The position numbers and the translations under genes were made by a program. The notes under the pieces were generated by a model. That model was given only the letters and a program-made list of their open reading frames with translations, made no database searches and was not told where the DNA came from. From the NCBI RefSeq assembly GCF_007558865.1, contig NZ_VLPK01000001.1, positions 682,001-746,000 on the forward strand: 64,000 nucleotides of DNA, in the 5' to 3' direction. Below, one piece after another: positions 36,525-45,334 of the stretch; position 1 is the stretch's first letter; each line of letters begins with the position of its first letter. This DNA is from Mucilaginibacter corticis. GTDB lineage: Bacteria; Bacteroidota; Bacteroidia; Sphingobacteriales; Sphingobacteriaceae.

Positions 36525-37472
36525 TCAAAATATATCTATATCGGCAAAAGTAAATTTGATGTTTTCTATGCTGATACCTGCTCCCAGGTCTTTAAACCCG
36601 ATAGCATAAGACGGATGTGCAGGATAATGTTTGCTAAATAATGAATACAGTTTGTTTTGCGGGCTTACCTGGAAATGAATTTCCCCTATACCCAGTTTAC
36701 GGGTAAGCGAAATCAATTTCTGCATCGTATCCTCAAAATCATCGCCGATATTTTCTATATCGCCTATATGCAGACCGTTTTGCAGTTTGACCCATAGAAG
36801 AGCTTGCCCAATCCGAATAACAGAAGTGCCTGTAAACGTTTTGTATTTTAAATATCGAGCGTCGCGATATACGCCGTTGTAGCCATCATCTAATACAGAA
36901 TTGGCGATACCATGTTGTGGTACTAAATGGTCTTTCAGGATCCACTTCTGGTAATGCTGATAAATAGGCTTTACTACAGTGAATTTATTGGCTATCCTTT
37001 CCAAAGGGAACCGCGTTTTAACCGGAACTTTAAAGCGCAGCATTACTTCAGGAAATTGCCATCCTAATTTGTTAGCTAAGCCCGGGAATGAGTTTTGGTT
37101 TGGAAAGCCAAATATTAATCGAATCCCTTCCGCCCCACAGATACGGTAAGTTTGTTCGGCGAGTTTTACAAATAAGCCCAATCCCCGGTAATCCGGATGC
37201 GTCATCGTATCGACAGATTGCGCTGCCAGGATAGTGCCGCCTTTATACCAAAGCAATGTTGGGACAAGTCCGTAGAACGCAATGGGCAAATGCTTTAAAT
37301 TATAAGCAATGAAACCAACGTGGCTTGTGCCGGTATAAACCGTATCATACTTTTTTTGAAAAAACCCTAGGGGCAATTCGCGCCCGTAAACCGCCATGTT
37401 CAGTACAGCAAGATCGGCTATATTGCTTACGCTTAGCCGCTCAGTTGTATAGGTTTTGGCGGCGTTAGTCAT
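36525..37472 (-). CDS. GNAT family N-acetyltransferase
   Basis: A 315-residue protein whose first half is a GNAT domain: AAQSVDTMTHPDYRGLGLFV contains the acetyl-CoA loop (RGLGLF, a variant of RGxGxG/A), followed by GFPNQNSFPGLANKLGW. The second half (about 170-315) may be a degenerate second GNAT-like module; this is not certain. It should acylate an amine, perhaps on an amino sugar exposed by the deacetylase encoded just upstream, with which it overlaps by 8 bp. Substrate unknown. Confidence 0.85.
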   Translation of the reverse strand: MTNAAKTYTTERLSVSNIADLAVLNMAVYGRELPLGFFQKKYDTVYTGTSHVGFIAYNLKHLPIAFYGLVPTLLWYKGGTILAAQSVDTMTHPDYRGLGLFVKLAEQTYRICGAEGIRLIFGFPNQNSFPGLANKLGWQFPEVMLRFKVPVKTRFPLERIANKFTVVKPIYQHYQKWILKDHLVPQHGIANSVLDDGYNGVYRDARYLKYKTFTGTSVIRIGQALLWVKLQNGLHIGDIENIGDDFEDTMQKLISLTRKLGIGEIHFQVSPQNKLYSLFSKHYPAHPSYAIGFKDLGAGISIENIKFTFADIDIF

Positions 37473-38472
37473 ATTTACGGGTAATGGTTGCGTATAACTG
37501 GTTAACCGGCGAAATGAATGGATTTACAGTAAAGCGTTCGCGCAATGTTTTATCTGAGGCATCGTTAGCATTGTAAAAGTCCATTGCCAAAAGTTGGTCA
37601 TACCCTGCTTTTTGGGCCTGATGTATTACCTGCTGGTCATAGCTGCCATAGGGGAACGCTATCCTGTTAACGGGTTTACCGATCAAATCTTCCAAATATT
37701 GCTTTACTTTCTGTAGCTCATACAGGGCGTCGCAAGGCGTTATTTTAGCCAGGTCATTATGGTAATACCCATGTGCTCCTATTTGTGCAAATGGCGACCG
37801 GGCTAATTGTTTGATCTGCTCGGATGTCATTTGCAGCCAAAAATCTTTGTCGGCCTCCTTGTTTTTAAATGGTGAGATCCAATAAAGATCTTTCATCATC
37901 CCTGCCTTATCTTCAAAGCCGGCAGCACGCAATTCGTCTTTGAGGGCGGTGCCATTATCGACAGAGAAGTATTGATCGAACCGGCCTTTATAGTACGCTT
38001 TATTTTTATAGGTAATGTTTTTGGGACCATACTTACTGACAATGCCCAGGAAGTCATTCCACAAAATATCATCACCCTCATTGGCTATCCCGGTAATGAA
38101 AAAGGTAGCCGGCATCCGGTACTTTTCAAGCAGCGGCAAGGCATATTTATAATTATTGGCAAAACCGTCATCAAATGTTAGGCAGACGTTAAATTTTTCA
38201 TCGCTTAATTTCCCGGCGTAAAAGTCATCCAGCGAGACTACGTTACAATGTTTCTCATAAAGCTTGAGGTGCGCCTCAAATATTTTTGCAGTTAAGAATA
38301 TGGGGTTGAACCGGGTATGATCTTCTTTACAAATGCCATGATAGATCAGGATCCTGCTGCCCCGCGCGTTTTGGTAAAAGGACTTATCTAAACCTAAAAA
38401 ATACGACATATCACGCTTAAGCCCTTTAAACTCCCGGGCCAATTTTGCACGTATTTTTGAATAAAGGGCCAT
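37465..38472 (-). CDS. Polysaccharide deacetylase family protein (NodB domain)
   Basis: A 335-residue carbohydrate esterase family 4-like protein. Motif 1 is LTFDDGFANNY with the metal and catalytic aspartates; motif 2 is IGAHGYYHNDL with the two metal histidines; AFPYGSYDQQ is motif 3. A segment LDDFYAGKL precedes the domain, as in PgaB-like proteins. No signal peptide is visible, so it probably works in the cytosol on a nucleotide- or lipid-linked sugar. It sits in a four-gene minus-strand operon with methyltransferase, amidohydrolase and GNAT genes. Confidence 0.92.
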   Translation of the reverse strand: MALYSKIRAKLAREFKGLKRDMSYFLGLDKSFYQNARGSRILIYHGICKEDHTRFNPIFLTAKIFEAHLKLYEKHCNVVSLDDFYAGKLSDEKFNVCLTFDDGFANNYKYALPLLEKYRMPATFFITGIANEGDDILWNDFLGIVSKYGPKNITYKNKAYYKGRFDQYFSVDNGTALKDELRAAGFEDKAGMMKDLYWISPFKNKEADKDFWLQMTSEQIKQLARSPFAQIGAHGYYHNDLAKITPCDALYELQKVKQYLEDLIGKPVNRIAFPYGSYDQQVIHQAQKAGYDQLLAMDFYNANDASDKTLRERFTVNPFISPVNQLYATITRKYD

Positions 38473-38478
38473 ACAGAT

Positions 38479-39594
38479 TTAATTAGCCGTTACCGGGAAG
38501 TTAGCTGCCGGATAATATGATTTTACCTGCTTTATTAACCCCGGCAAATCGCCCTGTACATATTTATGGGCACCGTTTACCGAAATTTTGCTATATCTAT
38601 CCAGATTGAGATGTTTAAGCTGGCCGAGCATACTATCGTCAAACAAACGAATTTCATTAGCATGCACCACCAATAATATCGCAGCCGGGTCGGTTCCGTA
38701 AAAAGAATCGAAAGCCGATTGACCTTCTTCTTTTTTGGCGACTACAATAGTCCCGTTATTTGTTTTTTTACCAGCTGTACTGCCTGAATGTAATGAATCG
38801 TATAATTCGGCATCGGTAAGCATGTTTGTTTTGCGTGCCAGGCGGATATGGTCCCAGATATTCCAGTCACCGGTAAGTGTAGAATCGGTACCGAACAAAA
38901 TGGTGGTATATTTTTTAAGGTGATTGGCAGGCGCGGTTTTATTCAGCAAAAAATAGTTCGACTCGGGGCACCATACCAACGCTTCAAATTTTTTTGCCTG
39001 CGACGGGCTCATGGCAACCCCATGTATGCCGATCAGTTTTTTATTGATCAGGTTCCAGTTCAGCAACTGGTCTATTTCATTTTTCGACGATTTATCGCTG
39101 CCTTCGCCCACATGGATCACCGCGGGTACCTTTCTTTTAAACGGGTTGTTAAGCTTGATCTTCCAAAGTTTTTCAAACTGTACCGAATGGATGCTGTGGC
39201 ATTGCTCTACATTAATTGGTGCGTTAACGATATCCAGTTGTTCGCCGTGGTTTACCACCGTAGTAACACCACAGAGCAGGTTTTTAAAGATCCCCCAGTT
39301 AACCCGCAGGTCAAGCGGCACCTTTAAAACGGCTGCAATTTCATCCTTATAATTTGCGTGGATATAACTACCCCACTCGGTATAGTTGTTGTATACCCTA
39401 TCGCCTAACTGAGGGAACAAATTAAAATCTAAATGGTCATGCCAGTTAACCAAGCCCGGAAAAGCTATTGCATCTGTAAAATTTAATTGCAGTTCGCTCA
39501 CCGCATGTTTATCGGCAGGTATAATTTGCCCGTTCTTTAGTTGAATATTTACCGGGCCGTTACTGTTAATGGTAGTAACATTATTTAAGATCAT
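38479..39594 (-). CDS. Amidohydrolase family protein
   Basis: About 371 residues from the ATG at 39594; a start at 39618 would add eight residues with no visible ribosome site and a longer overlap with the upstream gene. The TIM-barrel metal sites are NWHDHLDFN (HxH), VIHVGEGSD, GIHGVAMSP and LFGTDSTLTG (Asp), the pattern of the cytosine deaminase/chlorohydrolase branch. It may deaminate or hydrolyse a small cyclic amide; the substrate is unknown. It overlaps the methyltransferase gene by 14 bp and precedes the deacetylase by 6 bp. Confidence 0.88.
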   Translation of the reverse strand: MILNNVTTINSNGPVNIQLKNGQIIPADKHAVSELQLNFTDAIAFPGLVNWHDHLDFNLFPQLGDRVYNNYTEWGSYIHANYKDEIAAVLKVPLDLRVNWGIFKNLLCGVTTVVNHGEQLDIVNAPINVEQCHSIHSVQFEKLWKIKLNNPFKRKVPAVIHVGEGSDKSSKNEIDQLLNWNLINKKLIGIHGVAMSPSQAKKFEALVWCPESNYFLLNKTAPANHLKKYTTILFGTDSTLTGDWNIWDHIRLARKTNMLTDAELYDSLHSGSTAGKKTNNGTIVVAKKEEGQSAFDSFYGTDPAAILLVVHANEIRLFDDSMLGQLKHLNLDRYSKISVNGAHKYVQGDLPGLIKQVKSYYPAANFPVTAN

Positions 39595-40357
39595 GGCTTC
39601 TTCTAAGATGTATGCCATAAATAATACGCGAATCTTTAAATTTCTCGTAAACCGGCAAAGCGTTTTTAGCCTCGTAATAATGCTTTACAGATTCGTCAAT
39701 TTTCTTTTCCAACTTATTCACTATCTGGAACCCTTTTTTTAACAGGACCCCTTCAATATCATACACATAATGCACAAAGTTTTGTATGGCAATACTGCTG
39801 CTGTTATGCTGAAAGGTCCGCCTGCCACCAAACGCCAAAGCGTTAGGGTGAAAATCGGTAATAATGATATCGCTGTTATATTTTAAAATGCGGCCCCATG
39901 CCTGTAGGGCCTCGTCAATGTTTTCAATATGCGCCACGGTAAGCGTCGATACGATCACATCATAAGTAGCCGCTTCAATATCAGAGAACAGGTTATCGGT
40001 GATCTGGTTGGTCTTTGCTTCGGGGAATTTTTGTTCTAACCGTTTCAGCATGCCGGCAGAAACATCAAAACCTGTAATGCCTGCCGGTTTGGCGTCAAAC
40101 ATTTTTGGCCAGTGCCTGCCTGTACCGCAACCAATATCGGCAACCTGTTTACCTTCTATATTAATTTCTGAAAGTAGTTCGGCAAATACTTCTTCATCCA
40201 TATCCAGCATCAAATTGCCGGGTTGCGCATCGTAATTTTCTGCCCAAAGGTCGTACGCTTCAACCGACTGTTTTTCTTTTACCGGGTTAAAAAAACGGTT
40301 CTTAAAAGCAGCTACCAGGCTGCTAAACGGGTTGGCGGTTGCAATGGCGGTATTCAT
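39581..40357 (-). CDS. Class I SAM-dependent methyltransferase
   Basis: A 258-residue Rossmann-fold methyltransferase. Motif I is VADIGCGTGRHWPKMF, motif II ITGFDVSAGML and motif IV YDVIVSTLTVAHI, followed by ILKYNSDIIITDFHP. An N-terminal stretch of about 30 residues precedes the fold. It is the first gene of the minus-strand operon and faces the first radical SAM gene across a 211-bp gap rich in inverted repeats. Substrate unknown; O- or N-methylation of the cluster product is likely. Confidence 0.92.
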   Translation of the reverse strand: MNTAIATANPFSSLVAAFKNRFFNPVKEKQSVEAYDLWAENYDAQPGNLMLDMDEEVFAELLSEINIEGKQVADIGCGTGRHWPKMFDAKPAGITGFDVSAGMLKRLEQKFPEAKTNQITDNLFSDIEAATYDVIVSTLTVAHIENIDEALQAWGRILKYNSDIIITDFHPNALAFGGRRTFQHNSSSIAIQNFVHYVYDIEGVLLKKGFQIVNKLEKKIDESVKHYYEAKNALPVYEKFKDSRIIYGIHLRRSHDLK

Positions 40358-40406
40358 AATTCAGTATTTTTTAAGGGCATACATAACAATTACGGCCTGC
40401 TATTTA

Positions 40407-40451
40407 CAAAGGTTGCCCCGGCAATTTATTTGATTTAGTGGGCAACCTTTG
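40407..40451. promoter_or_regulatory. Perfect 12-bp inverted repeat in divergent gap
   Basis: CAAAGGTTGCCC (40407-40418) and GGGCAACCTTTG (40440-40451) are perfect inverted copies with a 21-bp centre. It is placed 50-95 bp in front of the minus-strand methyltransferase operon and 118-162 bp in front of the radical SAM operon, suitable for an operator controlling both. Confidence 0.6.
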
Positions 40452-40505
40452 ATTAAAACAGGGCGTAACCCTTTTGATAATTGTGTAATTGTTGATTAGT
40501 TCATT

Positions 40506-40548
40506 TTTAATAGTGGCGGGTTTAGGGTTCCTGCCACTATTAAATTTT
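40506..40548 (+). terminator. Terminator-like leader hairpin before the radical SAM operon
   Basis: Arms 40506-40520 and 40530-40544 pair at 14 of 15 positions (core AATAGTGGCGGG with CCTGCCACTATT) around a nine-base loop, followed by TTTTT (40544-40549 region). It ends 20 bp before the ATG at 40569. This is the form of an intrinsic terminator, but it stands in a leader with no upstream plus-strand gene, which suggests attenuation or a binding site rather than simple termination. Confidence 0.55.
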
Positions 40549-40568
40549 TGCCGCTGAAAAAACTGAAA

Positions 40569-42071
40569 ATGAATAAAATACTGTTGTTTAATCCCAAAAG
40601 CGCTAACGCCAAGTACAGGATCCCGAATTCTATTCTAAACATCGCGGCCTCGATCGAAGGGAAATATGAATGGGTTATTGTTGATGGAAATTGCGAGGCC
40701 GATCCTTTAAAAAAGATAGAATCATACCTGGACACCGGCGAATTTAAATACCTGGGGTTTACCGTAATGCCAGGTCCGCAATTGAGGCAGGCCATAACTG
40801 CGGCAAAAACAGTTAAGCAAAAATACCCTTTTACCAAAATGATCTGGGGCGGTTATTTCCCGTCCAATCAGCCTGATGTGGTATTGTATTCAAACTTTGT
40901 AGATTTTATTATAAACGGCCCCGGCGACCACGCGTTCCCGGCGCTGATAGATGCCTTGGAAAATGATCAGCCTTATGAGTTTATTAAAAACCTGATCTAC
41001 CAGGGCACAGATGGCCGCATTGTAAAAACCGCTAAAGAGGACCTGATAGAACAAGACACATTACCGCCACTACCCTACAATAAGCTGAACGAAATGTACC
41101 CTATCCCCAAGTTTTTAGGGAAAACCTACCTGGGCGAAAAAACACTAGCTTATCATTCCAGCATTGGCTGCCCATTTACCTGCTCATTTTGCGCGGTGGT
41201 ACCTATTTATGAAGCACGATGGAAAGCAAAATCGGCACAGACCGTTTATAAAGACGTTAAATATATCAAGGATAAATGGGGAGCTACCGCCGTTGAGTTT
41301 CATGACAACAATTTCTTTGTATCAGAAAAACGCGCGGTCGAGTTTTCAAAACTGATGGAACCCGAAAACATGACCTGGTGGGGCATGGCCCGCATTGACA
41401 CCATGAGCAAGTTTAAAGATTCGTCGTTAGAAGCTATCCGCCGCGGCGGGTGTAAAATTATATTCTTCGGGGCCGAAAGCGGTAACAATGCCATACTAGA
41501 GCAAATGGACAAAGGCGGCACCCAAACCGGCGACCAGATCTTAGAGTTTGCCGAACGTTTAAAGAAATTTGACATCATACCTGAATATTCATTTGTATTG
41601 GGTACGCCCGCGCCGACAGCTGAGCAGGTAATGGCACAAATTGATTTTGAAATAGATTTTATTAAAAAGGTAAAAGCCATCAACCCCAAAACAGAGATCA
41701 TTATTTATACCTACAGCCCGGTACCTACCGAGGGGTCTGAAATGTATAAGCAGGTTTTGGCCAGTGGCTTTAAATTTCCGCAAACGTTAGAAGACTGGAT
41801 AAGCCCGGCCTGGGAGAATTTCGACCTGCGTAAAAACCCGCTGACTCCCTGGTTAACCGCCGAGATGATAGACAAGATCAGGAATTTTGAAACGGTGCTG
41901 AACGGGGTTTATCCTACAACAACTGATATCAGGCTGAACGCTTTGAAACGCGCGGCCATAAAGGCTGTATCAACCTTAAGGTATAAAATTAATGTATATA
42001 AATATCCGTACGAGATAAAGCTGTTGCAAAGGGTATGGAAATATCGCCAGCCCGAGATACAGGGATTTTAA
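40569..42071 (+). CDS. B12-binding domain radical SAM protein
   Basis: A 500-residue radical SAM enzyme. The ATG at 40569 (MNKILLFNPKSAN) is preferred over the open frame to 40548, which is part of the leader. Residues 1 to about 140 form the Rossmann-like cobalamin-binding region, but the DxHxxG motif is not clear, so binding may be base-off or lost. The cluster motif is GCPFTCSFC (Cys201, Cys205, Cys208), followed by a radical SAM barrel with FFGAESGNNAIL. Such enzymes methylate unreactive carbons or rearrange substrates. It leads a five-gene plus-strand operon with gaps of 12 bp or less. Confidence 0.92.
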   Translation: MNKILLFNPKSANAKYRIPNSILNIAASIEGKYEWVIVDGNCEADPLKKIESYLDTGEFKYLGFTVMPGPQLRQAITAAKTVKQKYPFTKMIWGGYFPSNQPDVVLYSNFVDFIINGPGDHAFPALIDALENDQPYEFIKNLIYQGTDGRIVKTAKEDLIEQDTLPPLPYNKLNEMYPIPKFLGKTYLGEKTLAYHSSIGCPFTCSFCAVVPIYEARWKAKSAQTVYKDVKYIKDKWGATAVEFHDNNFFVSEKRAVEFSKLMEPENMTWWGMARIDTMSKFKDSSLEAIRRGGCKIIFFGAESGNNAILEQMDKGGTQTGDQILEFAERLKKFDIIPEYSFVLGTPAPTAEQVMAQIDFEIDFIKKVKAINPKTEIIIYTYSPVPTEGSEMYKQVLASGFKFPQTLEDWISPAWENFDLRKNPLTPWLTAEMIDKIRNFETVLNGVYPTTTDIRLNALKRAAIKAVSTLRYKINVYKYPYEIKLLQRVWKYRQPEIQGF

Positions 42072-42083
42072 ATAGATTGACCG

Positions 42084-42818
42084 TTGGACCTGAGTATTGA
42101 AAATAAAGCATTAAGACATTCAAAACGCCGCAAGCCGGATTTTGAAGAGCTTTATATTGCCGTAAGAGAGCATGAAAAAAAGGTATACACCGACGCGCAG
42201 TTACAATCATTACCAGATTTTGACAGCCACTCGAAAGAGTGGGAAATAAGAAAGCACTCATGCGACCGGCTGTTTGCTTATCTGCTTAAAAAAGATAAGT
42301 TTTTACGCATACTGGAAGTAGGATGTGGTAATGGCTGGCTCTCGGCAAAAATGGCGGCATTGCCTGAATGCTACGTTACCGGCCTTGATGTGAACATGGC
42401 AGAGATCAGCCAGGCCAACCGGGTATTTAAAAAGCCAAACCTTGAATTTGTGTACGATGCCTTTAACGACAACACGTTTGAAAAAGAGCGGTTTGATATC
42501 ATAGTTTTCGCGGCATCGTTACAATATTTCCCATCGGTGGTGAGTGTTTTACAACAGGCTGCGCGGATATTGAACCGTGGCGGCGAGATCCACATTATTG
42601 ATACACCGTTTTATAACCCTATGGAAGCCGCCAGGGCCGCGGCCCGTTGCCGCAGCTATTATGCCGATATGGGTATTCCTGAAATGGCCGATCACTATTT
42701 TCATCACGACATAAGCGAGTTTTGGGGCTTTAATTACCGGGTATTGTTTAACCCGGCGGGCCTGTTAAACCGCCTGTTTAAAAAAGATCCGTTTTACTGG
42801 ATCGCTATTAATAAATAA
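42084..42818 (+). CDS. Class I SAM-dependent methyltransferase
   Basis: A 244-residue methyltransferase starting at TTG 42084, 12 bp after the radical SAM gene. Motif I ILEVGCGNGWLSAKMA, motif II VTGLDVNMAEI, motif IV FDIIVFAASLQYF, and then ILNRGGEIHIIDTPFYN. The N-terminal 70 residues are a charged helical extension. It ends with a segment resembling those of O-methyltransferases of glycan or lipid pathways (FNYRVLFNPAG). Substrate unknown; the operon position argues for a shared pathway with the three radical SAM enzymes. Confidence 0.9.
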   Translation: MDLSIENKALRHSKRRKPDFEELYIAVREHEKKVYTDAQLQSLPDFDSHSKEWEIRKHSCDRLFAYLLKKDKFLRILEVGCGNGWLSAKMAALPECYVTGLDVNMAEISQANRVFKKPNLEFVYDAFNDNTFEKERFDIIVFAASLQYFPSVVSVLQQAARILNRGGEIHIIDTPFYNPMEAARAAARCRSYYADMGIPEMADHYFHHDISEFWGFNYRVLFNPAGLLNRLFKKDPFYWIAINK

Positions 42819-42826
42819 TAGAATAG

Positions 42827-43867
42827 ATGCAATCCATAGCACATACCTACAAACGTTACCGCACGCTGCAAACGCACCGGATCTCGGCCCTGCCAATAGT
42901 AATCCTGATGCCGCATAGCGCCTGTAACTGCCGTTGCGTGATGTGCGATATCTGGAAGGACAATAAAAACCTGAAGCAGCTAACCGAACAGGATGTTACC
43001 GATCTGTTGGTATCGCTTAAAAAACTCGAAACCAGGCGGGTGGTTATGTCGGGCGGTGAAGCATTGTTGAACACCAACTTTTTTAAGCTTTGCGAGATCC
43101 TTAAAAACGAAGGCATCAAGGTAAGCCTGCTTACCACAGGACTGTCCATAAAAAACAATGCAGACCAGCTTTTAAAATGGGTGGACGATATGGTGGTATC
43201 CTTAGACGGCGACGAGGCCATGCATGATGCTATCCGTAACATCCCTAACGCTTTTAAAAAATTAAAAGAGGGTGTTGAACATATCAAGGCTTCGGATCCT
43301 ACATACCGAATCACGGCGCGCACAGTGATCCATCGTCTAAATTTCAGGAATTGGCCGGCAATAATTGATGCTGCTAAAAACATGGGGATAGACCAAATAA
43401 GTTTTTTACCTGCAGATGTAAGCAGCCATGCCTTTAATCGTCAAACCGCCTGGAGCGAACCAAAACAGCATGAGGTACTGGTACAGGAAAAAGAACTGGG
43501 CGAATTTGCCGAGATCCTGATCAAACTGATCAGCGATCATGTGGATGATTTTGAAAATGGTTTTATAGCCGAGTCTGTTGATAAAATTGAGGATATCTAC
43601 CATTACTATGCGGCATTTTACGGGCTAAATCCCTTTCCATACAAACGTTGTAATGCGCCGTGGGTATCAACCGTAGTTGAAGCCGACGGCAGCGTACGGC
43701 CCTGCTTTTTCCATGATACTATCGGCAATATCAGGAATAGTTCACTGGATGACATTTTAAATACCCCGGAGGTTATCAACTTTAGGCGGACGCTGGATAT
43801 GAGCGCTAACCCAACCTGTGTAAAATGTGTTTGCAGTTTAAATTTATCACCGCTTGCATCATTATAG
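42827..43867 (+). CDS. Radical SAM protein with SPASM-type C-terminus
   Basis: A 346-residue radical SAM enzyme. CNCRCVMC gives the CxxxCxxC cluster (Cys33, Cys37, Cys40, plus an additional Cys35), and VMSGGEAL is the SAM-binding GGE motif. After the barrel, CNAPWVSTVVEADGSVRPC and a final CVKCVC provide cysteines for a SPASM-like auxiliary cluster. SPASM enzymes modify peptides, proteins or aminoglycoside-like sugars. No precursor peptide gene is visible nearby, so a sugar or small-molecule substrate is at least as likely. It is 8 bp after the methyltransferase and 3 bp before the next radical SAM gene. Confidence 0.92.
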   Translation: MQSIAHTYKRYRTLQTHRISALPIVILMPHSACNCRCVMCDIWKDNKNLKQLTEQDVTDLLVSLKKLETRRVVMSGGEALLNTNFFKLCEILKNEGIKVSLLTTGLSIKNNADQLLKWVDDMVVSLDGDEAMHDAIRNIPNAFKKLKEGVEHIKASDPTYRITARTVIHRLNFRNWPAIIDAAKNMGIDQISFLPADVSSHAFNRQTAWSEPKQHEVLVQEKELGEFAEILIKLISDHVDDFENGFIAESVDKIEDIYHYYAAFYGLNPFPYKRCNAPWVSTVVEADGSVRPCFFHDTIGNIRNSSLDDILNTPEVINFRRTLDMSANPTCVKCVCSLNLSPLASL

Positions 43868-43870
43868 GAT

Positions 43871-45334
43871 ATGAATAATATACTTTTTTCACATTCCTAT
43901 TTCTTACGGTTCGATCCTAAACAATGGTCGATAGGCCAACCCTATGCTCCGCTGGGTACATTATATGCAGCGTCATTGATGCGCGAGAATGGTTACAACG
44001 TGTCTTTATTTGATACCATGTTTGTTGCCGACCCAGCCGAGGTTGAATCGGTATTGAAAGAGCTTGCGCCTGATTTTTTTGTGATATATGATGATGGCTT
44101 TAATTACCTGACAAAAATGTGCCTCACCAACATGCGCGAGGCCGCTTTTGATATGTGTAAAATGGCAAAAGCCAGGGGCTGTACCGTAATTGTTTCGAGC
44201 TCTGATTCGACTGACCGTTACGAAGAATATTTAAGAGAGGGCGCTGATTTTGTGCTGATAGGTGAAGCCGAGCAAACTTTATTAGAATTAGTTAATCATA
44301 TTAAAGCGGGTGATAAGGATACCGAATTTATCCCCGGGTTGGCTTTTATTAATAAAGCAAGTAAAGTACAAAAAACGCTTGCGCGCCCTGTTTTAAAAGA
44401 CTTGGATAGTTTGCCCCTACCTGCCTGGGACCTGGTGAATCTTGAACCCTATCGCGATAGCTGGCTAAAAAACGCGGGCTATTTTTCTATCAACATGGGT
44501 ACTACGCGCGGCTGCCCTTTTAAATGCAACTGGTGCGCCAAACCTATTTACGGCAACCGGTATAACTCGCGCAGCCCGCAAAATGTGATCAAAGAATTGA
44601 AGATGCTCAAAGAGCGTTACCCTATTGACCACATCTGGTTCTGCGATGATATTTTTGGTTTAAAACCGGGCTGGGTATTAGAGTTTGCTCAATTAATTCA
44701 ACAGGAAAATTTGCGGACAAGGTTCAAGATCCAGTCGAGGGCCGATCTGTTGATTGAAGAAGAATTGGTTAACGCGCTGGCCGCTGCAGGCTGCGAAAAT
44801 GTTTGGATAGGTGCCGAAAGCGGATCGCAAAAGATCCTGGATGCCATGGATAAGGGTACAACTATCGAGCAGATCCATATCGCTACAAAAGCCATGAAAA
44901 AAGCCGGTATTAAACCATCCTTCTTTATACAGTTTGGTTACCCCGGCGAGGAAAAGGCAGATATCGCGAAAACCATAAAAATGATAAACGAACTGTTACC
45001 TTTTGAAATTGGCATCTCGGTATCATACCCGTTGCCCGGAACCGTATTTTATGACCGCGTGAAAGCCGACCTGAAGAAAAAAACAAACTGGACAGATTCA
45101 GACGAAATGGCGCTGATGTTTACCAATACTTTTGCCCCAACCTATTACAAGCAATTGCATAAATACGTGCATAAAAACTATCATATGCACCTGGCAAAAA
45201 ACAGCCTGATTAAACTGATCAAAAATCCATTGGACATAAGTATAGTTGGCTTAAAAAAAGCCTTATCTGTGTTTTACTACACCCCGGCAACTTTTATTGA
45301 GTGGCTAAAACTTAACCAGTTAGAGAAAGCGTAA
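43871..45334 (+). CDS. B12-binding domain radical SAM protein (second)
   Basis: A 487-residue enzyme with an N-terminal cobalamin-binding-like Rossmann region (about 1-160, with LGTLYAASLMRENGYNVSLF) and a radical SAM barrel containing RGCPFKCNWC (Cys215, Cys219, Cys222) and IGAESGSQKILDAMDKG. The typical DxHxxG cobalamin motif is not seen. It resembles the first radical SAM protein of the operon in layout but not closely in sequence, so they probably catalyse different steps. Its stop overlaps the ATG of the next methyltransferase (TAATG). Confidence 0.92.
   Translation: MNNILFSHSYFLRFDPKQWSIGQPYAPLGTLYAASLMRENGYNVSLFDTMFVADPAEVESVLKELAPDFFVIYDDGFNYLTKMCLTNMREAAFDMCKMAKARGCTVIVSSSDSTDRYEEYLREGADFVLIGEAEQTLLELVNHIKAGDKDTEFIPGLAFINKASKVQKTLARPVLKDLDSLPLPAWDLVNLEPYRDSWLKNAGYFSINMGTTRGCPFKCNWCAKPIYGNRYNSRSPQNVIKELKMLKERYPIDHIWFCDDIFGLKPGWVLEFAQLIQQENLRTRFKIQSRADLLIEEELVNALAAAGCENVWIGAESGSQKILDAMDKGTTIEQIHIATKAMKKAGIKPSFFIQFGYPGEEKADIAKTIKMINELLPFEIGISVSYPLPGTVFYDRVKADLKKKTNWTDSDEMALMFTNTFAPTYYKQLHKYVHKNYHMHLAKNSLIKLIKNPLDISIVGLKKALSVFYYTPATFIEWLKLNQLEKA

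Noticed and set aside
38848..39327. Plus-strand frame of 159 codons opposite the cluster amidohydrolase
   Set aside because: Antisense of the metal-binding core; no start context and no recognisable domain.
40358..40568. Precursor peptide gene for the SPASM radical SAM enzyme
   Set aside because: The gaps at 31527-31674, 35485-35597 and 40358-40568 contain no short frame with a plausible start, leader or core, so a RiPP pathway is not supported.
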